Shown here one piece after another: positions 31,702 through 35,465 of a stretch of 35,465 bases of DNA (within the stretch, counting starts at the first letter, position 1; every line of letters begins with the position of its first letter). The stretch spans positions 1 through 35,465 of the forward strand of contig JAGAVX010000117.1 of assembly GCA_017941705.1 (NCBI GenBank). Direction: 5' to 3'. The position numbers and the translations under genes were made by a program. This DNA comes from Atopobiaceae bacterium. Lineage in GTDB: Bacteria; Actinomycetota; Coriobacteriia; Coriobacteriales; Atopobiaceae. The notes under the pieces are model-generated. The model ran no database searches, was not told the origin of the DNA, and saw nothing but the letters and a program-made list of their open reading frames with translations.

Positions 31702-32792
31702 CGGGGCAGCTCCTCATAGGGCTCGATCCCACAGTCATCGAAGGTCGTTCCGCGGTAGAGCCTGAGCGCCATGTCGAGCAGGGGCATGAGGCAGGCGGCC
31801 CCCGTTCCCTCGCCAAGGTGCATCCCAGCCTGCAGAGGGGGTGTCAGGCCAAGCTCGTCCATAACCAGACGAGCGGCAGGCTCGCTCGACAGGTGCGACG
31901 CAAGCATCGCCATGGTGCACTCCTCACGCATCCGCCTTGCGCACAGGGCGGCAACCGAGCTTATGATCCCGTCGACGACCACCGGCACGCGATGGACCGC
32001 CCCGCCAAGGAAGAGACCGCACATGCCGCAGAGGTCAAAGCCTCCGACGGCAGCCAGCACGCCAAGAGGGTCTGTCGAGCACGGGGCGTTTTGGACGAGC
32101 GCCGCCTCGACCGCCCGCACCTTGCGGGTGAGGCCGGCATTCGACAAGCCCGCGCCGCGCCCCACAACCTCAGATGGCTTTGCTCCGGTTAGCGCGCAGA
32201 TGACCGCCGCCGCGGTCGTCGTGTTCCCGATGCCCATCTCACCCGCACCTATGATGCGGTAGCCTTCTGACGCAAGCTCCCCCGCCAGCTCGACCCCGGC
32301 ACGCACGGCGGCAAGCGCCTGCTCGCGCGTCATGGCCGGCCCCTGCGTGATATCCCCCGTACCTGCGGCGATGCGGCGCGAGATAAGGTTGTTCCCCTCA
32401 GGCTCGCAGGCAATGCCCATATCGACGGCAAGGCAGTCAATGTCGAGTCCCTCGCACATGCGGCTTACTGACGAGATTCCGCGCGCGATGTTCGAGGCTA
32501 CCACCGCGGTGACCTCCCGATCGCACTGCGAGACCCCTTGGGCCACAACGCCGTTGTCAGAGCAGAACACCACGACGCAGCGACGCGAGAGGTCGACCTG
32601 TGCGGTGCCGGTGAGTGCGGCGACCTTCACGATCGCCTCCTCGAGCAGCCCCAGCGAGCCAAGGGGCTTTGCCACCGCGTTCCATTGACGCTGCGCGGAC
32701 TCCGCCGCCTGTTGGTCAGCAGGAGCGATGACCAACCCCTGCAGATAGTCGTCCACCATGCACCCCATCCCTTGAGACCCAGACTCCACCAT
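31698..32792 (-). CDS. cobT: Nicotinate-nucleotide-dimethylbenzimidazole phosphoribosyltransferase
   Basis: The enzyme makes alpha-ribazole phosphate from NaMN and a benzimidazole or related base, the lower ligand of cobalamin. Motifs are KPLGSLGLLE, VVFCSDNGVVAQGVSQCD, GEMGIGNTTTAAAV, VGGFDLCGMCG, and the C-terminal MHLGEGTGAAC with the catalytic glutamate. The annotated start at 32792 gives a TGATG junction with the cbiC stop, typical of coupled genes. A second ATG at 32759, with GGG motifs upstream, would shorten it by 11 residues and fit the family length better. It overlaps cobC by four bases. Confidence 0.93.
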   Translation of the reverse strand: MVESGSQGMGCMVDDYLQGLVIAPADQQAAESAQRQWNAVAKPLGSLGLLEEAIVKVAALTGTAQVDLSRRCVVVFCSDNGVVAQGVSQCDREVTAVVASNIARGISSVSRMCEGLDIDCLAVDMGIACEPEGNNLISRRIAAGTGDITQGPAMTREQALAAVRAGVELAGELASEGYRIIGAGEMGIGNTTTAAAVICALTGAKPSEVVGRGAGLSNAGLTRKVRAVEAALVQNAPCSTDPLGVLAAVGGFDLCGMCGLFLGGAVHRVPVVVDGIISSVAALCARRMREECTMAMLASHLSSEPAARLVMDELGLTPPLQAGMHLGEGTGAACLMPLLDMALRLYRGTTFDDCGIEPYEELPR

Positions 32793-33445
32793 CAGCCTCG
32801 ATCGTTGTCCGAGGCAATGTAGAGCAGGGCGTTGACGATGGCTGCTGCGATGGTCGATCCACCCTTGCGACCTCGCGCCACGATATGCTCGACCGGAAGC
32901 CTCATTATCTGCTCCTTGGACTCGACCACGTTCACAAATCCCACGGGCACCCCGACTATCAGCGCCGGAGGTTCCATGGTCTCATCCTCGACCATCTCCG
33001 CGATACGCATGAGGGCCGTCGGGGCGTTGCCGATGGCAAAGACCACCTGCCCTGCAAGCCGGGCCGCCCGCTCCATGCTTACCGCCGAGCGCGTCACGCC
33101 GCGCCGGCGCGCCTCCTCGGCCACATCAGGCTCGGCGATGAAGGTCCGGACCTCGCCGCCAAAGCGTGAGACCACGCGCTTGTTGATGCCCGCCGCAACC
33201 ATGGTGGTGTCGGTGACGATGGTCGCGCCGCCACGCAGTGCCTCAACCCCCTGCGCAAGCGCCCGCGCCGAGAAGTGAAGCGTCTTTGCGTAGTCGAAAT
33301 CCGCCGATGCGTGTATCACACGCTTGACCACCAGCTCCGTCTGCGGGTCAAAATCATGAGGACCAAGCTCTCGCCCGATGATGGCAAAGCTCTCGGCCTC
33401 GATGTCCGCCGGACGCATCGCCTCCGCCATCCGCATCTCGCTCAT
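32792..33445 (-). CDS. cbiC: Precorrin-8X/cobalt-precorrin-8 methylmutase
   Basis: The 217-aa enzyme moves a methyl group from C-11 to C-12 of the corrin to form hydrogenobyrinic acid or cobyrinic acid. The catalytic histidine is in KRVIHASADFDY (His45), and further family blocks are GGATIVTDTTMVAAGI, FAIGNAPTALMRI and GVPVGFVNVVESKE. GGAGGG precedes the ATG at 33445. It overlaps cobQ by four bases and meets cobT at a shared TGATG. Its presence means early corrin-ring steps should be encoded elsewhere in the genome if the organism makes cobalamin from scratch. Confidence 0.94.
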   Translation of the reverse strand: MSEMRMAEAMRPADIEAESFAIIGRELGPHDFDPQTELVVKRVIHASADFDYAKTLHFSARALAQGVEALRGGATIVTDTTMVAAGINKRVVSRFGGEVRTFIAEPDVAEEARRRGVTRSAVSMERAARLAGQVVFAIGNAPTALMRIAEMVEDETMEPPALIVGVPVGFVNVVESKEQIMRLPVEHIVARGRKGGSTIAAAIVNALLYIASDNDRG

Positions 33446-34947
33446 GCGCCCTCCTCGATGATCTTGTAGATGCGCTCCATGTCGAGGCTCGAGCGCACGC
33501 CGTCGGCCAGCAGATTCAACTGTTGTTGACGGTATTCTGCCATGTCGATCGCCTGCACGACAGAGGCGTCAAGACCTCGCGCAGTCAGCAGGTCGCGCAC
33601 GATTCTCTCGATGACGGTCGCCTGGTCGAACAGCCCATGCAGATAGCATCCGTAGACATTGCCCCGCTGGCACCCGTCCTCCACGTACGTGCCATCCGGC
33701 TGCGCAAGGCGCATGAGCGGGCGTCCGCCCGACCGCACCGTGCGGCCCATGTGAATCTCGTAACCCTCGACCGCGGCGCCAGTCAGACCAGACAGCAGCC
33801 CGTCCACCTCGCAGAAGACGCCCTTCGAGCGCGTCGTACGCTTCTCGCGGCCAAACACCGTGCGCACCGGAAGAAGCCCCATGCCTGCCATCTCCCCAGA
33901 GCCTTCCATCCCCTCCGGATCGCTCACTGACTCACCCAGCATCTGGTACCCTCCGCAGATCCCGAGTACCGCACAACCCCGATCGGCAGCCCGCAGGACA
34001 GCGGCCTCGAGACCACTCGTGCGGAGCCACCGCAGGTCATCCATCGTCGACTTGGTGCCTGGGATGATGATGAGGTCGGGATTCCCAAGCTCGGCAGGCC
34101 GCGACACGTAACGCAGGCCGACCTCTTCCGCAGCCTCCAACGCAATGAAGTCGGTGAAGTTCGATATCTTGGGAAGGCGGATGACCGCCACGTCGATGAG
34201 GCACGGACCACCCCGAAGCCGCAGGCGGTCGGACAGGCTGTCCTCGTCATCGATGTCGAGCTGAAGGTAGGGAACGACGCCCAGGACAGGCACCCCCATC
34301 TTCTCGCGCAGGATGTCGAGCCCTGGCTCGAGTATGGTCACATCGCCGCGGAACTTGTTGACGACCGAGCCCTTGACCCGGCGGCGCTCATCCTCCTCAA
34401 GCAGCATCATGGTGCCTATGAGCTGGGCGAACACGCCACCCCGGTCGATGTCGCCGACAAGCGCCACCGGAGCGTCCACCATCTGGGCGAGGCCCATGTT
34501 CACGATGTCGTCGCGCTTGAGGTTGACTTCGGCAGGGCTTCCCGCCCCCTCGATGAGAATCACGTCGTAGCTCGCGGCGAGCTCCCCATAGGAGGCCATG
34601 ATCTCGTCCTTCAGCGTGTGGCGAAAGGCGAAGTAGTCGCGTGCCTGCATTGTGCCGAGCGACCTGCCACGCACGATCACCTGGCTGCCCATGTCGGTCG
34701 TGGGCTTGAGCAGGATGGGGTTCATCGCCACGACCGGCTCGACACCCGCCGCCTCCGCCTGCACCACCTGGGCACGGCCCATCTCGAGCCCCTCGCACGT
34801 GATGGCCGAGTTGAGAGCCATGTTCTGTGATTTGAACGGCGCCACGCGCAGGCCGTCCTGCGCGAGCACCCGGCACAGCCCCGCGACAAGCAGGCTCTTG
34901 CCCACACCCGACATCGTCCCCTGGATCATCAAAGACCTTGCGCTCAT
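33442..34947 (-). CDS. cobQ: Cobyric acid synthase
   Basis: The 501-aa glutamine-dependent amidase adds amide groups at carboxyls b, d, e and g of adenosylcobyrinic a,c-diamide. The N-terminal part has the P-loop QGTMSGVGKSLLVAGLCR and LIEGAGSPAEVNL. The C-terminal glutamine amidotransferase has the nucleophile in GICGGYQMLGE and histidine in CYLHGLFD. I start it at the ATG at 34947, with GGGAGG seven bases upstream; a GTG two codons earlier is too close to that site. It overlaps cobD by four bases upstream and cbiC by four downstream. Confidence 0.94.
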   Translation of the reverse strand: MSARSLMIQGTMSGVGKSLLVAGLCRVLAQDGLRVAPFKSQNMALNSAITCEGLEMGRAQVVQAEAAGVEPVVAMNPILLKPTTDMGSQVIVRGRSLGTMQARDYFAFRHTLKDEIMASYGELAASYDVILIEGAGSPAEVNLKRDDIVNMGLAQMVDAPVALVGDIDRGGVFAQLIGTMMLLEEDERRRVKGSVVNKFRGDVTILEPGLDILREKMGVPVLGVVPYLQLDIDDEDSLSDRLRLRGGPCLIDVAVIRLPKISNFTDFIALEAAEEVGLRYVSRPAELGNPDLIIIPGTKSTMDDLRWLRTSGLEAAVLRAADRGCAVLGICGGYQMLGESVSDPEGMEGSGEMAGMGLLPVRTVFGREKRTTRSKGVFCEVDGLLSGLTGAAVEGYEIHMGRTVRSGGRPLMRLAQPDGTYVEDGCQRGNVYGCYLHGLFDQATVIERIVRDLLTARGLDASVVQAIDMAEYRQQQLNLLADGVRSSLDMERIYKIIEEGA

Positions 34948-35465
34948 GGGCACACCTCCCGAAGGGCGGATATCAGACGGTCGTTCTCATGTGGGGTCCG
35001 CACGGCGATGCGATACCAATGGCCATCCAAACCCCGATAGTTGTCACAGGAACGCACGAGGATCCCCTGCTCCAAGAGCTTCTCCCGCAGTCCAAGCGAC
35101 CCCTCGAAGAGCAGGTAGTTTGCCTCGCCGGATAGTGGGGAGAGGCCCGCGCCGGCAAGCGCACGCAGCAGGCGGTCTCTCTCAGAGGCGATCAGCCGAC
35201 GGCTCCGCCCGAGATAGTCGCCGGTCCTTGCGCAGGCGGCGCCCGCAAGCTGGGCAGGCGCCGAGACGGCCCAGGGCTGGCCCACACTCGTCATGCGCCC
35301 GAGCAGGCCTGCGTCCGAGCAGAGCGCGTAGCCCACGCGCAGCCCCGCCAAGGAGAAGGTCTTGGTGTGCGCCTTGATGAGCACCAGATTGGGATAGTGC
35401 GCAACGAGGTCGCTCGATCCATGATGGGTCGTGAGGTCGACGAAACACTCGTCGAGCGCCACGAC
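34944..35465 (-). CDS. cobD: Threonine-phosphate decarboxylase-like PLP enzyme, 5' end beyond window
   Basis: Only the C-terminal 173 or so residues lie in the window. The PLP-lysine segment KAHTKTFSLAGLRVGYA, a typical GxPWxVS (GQPWAVSAPAQLAG) and RIAVRTPHENDRLISAL identify a class I/II aminotransferase fold of the CobD/HisC type. In this operon CobD, which decarboxylates threonine phosphate to the aminopropanol phosphate linker, is more likely than HisC. It overlaps cobQ by four bases. The start lies past the end of the window. Confidence 0.88.
   Translation of the reverse strand, partial: VVALDECFVDLTTHHGSSDLVAHYPNLVLIKAHTKTFSLAGLRVGYALCSDAGLLGRMTSVGQPWAVSAPAQLAGAACARTGDYLGRSRRLIASERDRLLRALAGAGLSPLSGEANYLLFEGSLGLREKLLEQGILVRSCDNYRGLDGHWYRIAVRTPHENDRLISALREVCP

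Overview
This window is chromosomal DNA from a high-GC Gram-positive bacterium. The gene set (amaP-DUF2273-asp23 with murT-gatD, LCP ligase, Tat/lipobox lipoproteins, cobalamin genes with a cysteine-rich zf-like protein, MEP-pathway dxs) and the codon usage suggest a member of the Coriobacteriia, perhaps Olsenella-like. That taxonomic call is inference; there is no rRNA here. Genes are densely packed, with clear AGGAGG-type ribosome binding sites and many 4-nt ATGA overlaps.

Layout. 1-5.5 kb: three or four envelope/metabolic genes (two lipoproteins plus a lipoprotein-mgtC pair, a HAD phosphatase, mtnN) and, in a 594-bp gene-free stretch, a 133-bp palindromic element with perfect 27-bp terminal inverted repeats. 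5.7-7.8 kb: glycogen synthase with a 172-residue Lys/Ala/Glu/Pro-rich N-terminal tail, closed by a near-perfect 62-bp palindrome and a bidirectional terminator. 7.8-12.3 kb (minus strand): a 69-aa acidic protein, a sigma-70 family factor, a membrane-anchored polysaccharide deacetylase and dxs. 12.4-16.7 kb: a small accessory block of a hypothetical gene, a coiled protein with a GIY-YIG-like C-terminus, a winged-helix/PD-(D/E)XK-like protein and a DUF262-DUF1524-RAMA restriction-like protein, with GGGGAC-type palindromes at its edge and inside it.

16.8-18.7 kb (minus strand): the cysteine synthesis operon cysK-cysE. It is preceded by a previously unlisted 34-codon leader ORF with a CCCTC cysteine-codon cluster, an almost leaderless promoter with a perfect inverted repeat, and a possible Shine-Dalgarno-sequestering pair. 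This looks like a cysteine-sensing attenuator and is the most interesting regulatory signal in the window. 18.8-26.3 kb (minus strand): an envelope supercluster of gpsA, LCP ligase, amaP, DUF2273, asp23, murT, gatD and an acyltransferase, many genes overlapping. 26.4-28.5 kb: yebC with its terminator, and a divergent second acyltransferase.

28.5-35.5 kb: two convergent cobalamin blocks. The plus-strand block is zf-like protein, cobU, cobS, a miniature second CobU-like protein and a surface protein. The minus-strand block is cobD (cut by the window end), cobQ, cbiC, cobT and cobC. The two blocks meet with stop codons that overlap in a single CTAG. Together they cover late corrin assembly, aminopropanol attachment and nucleotide-loop assembly. 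I saw no rRNA, tRNA, CRISPR array or intact transposase gene.
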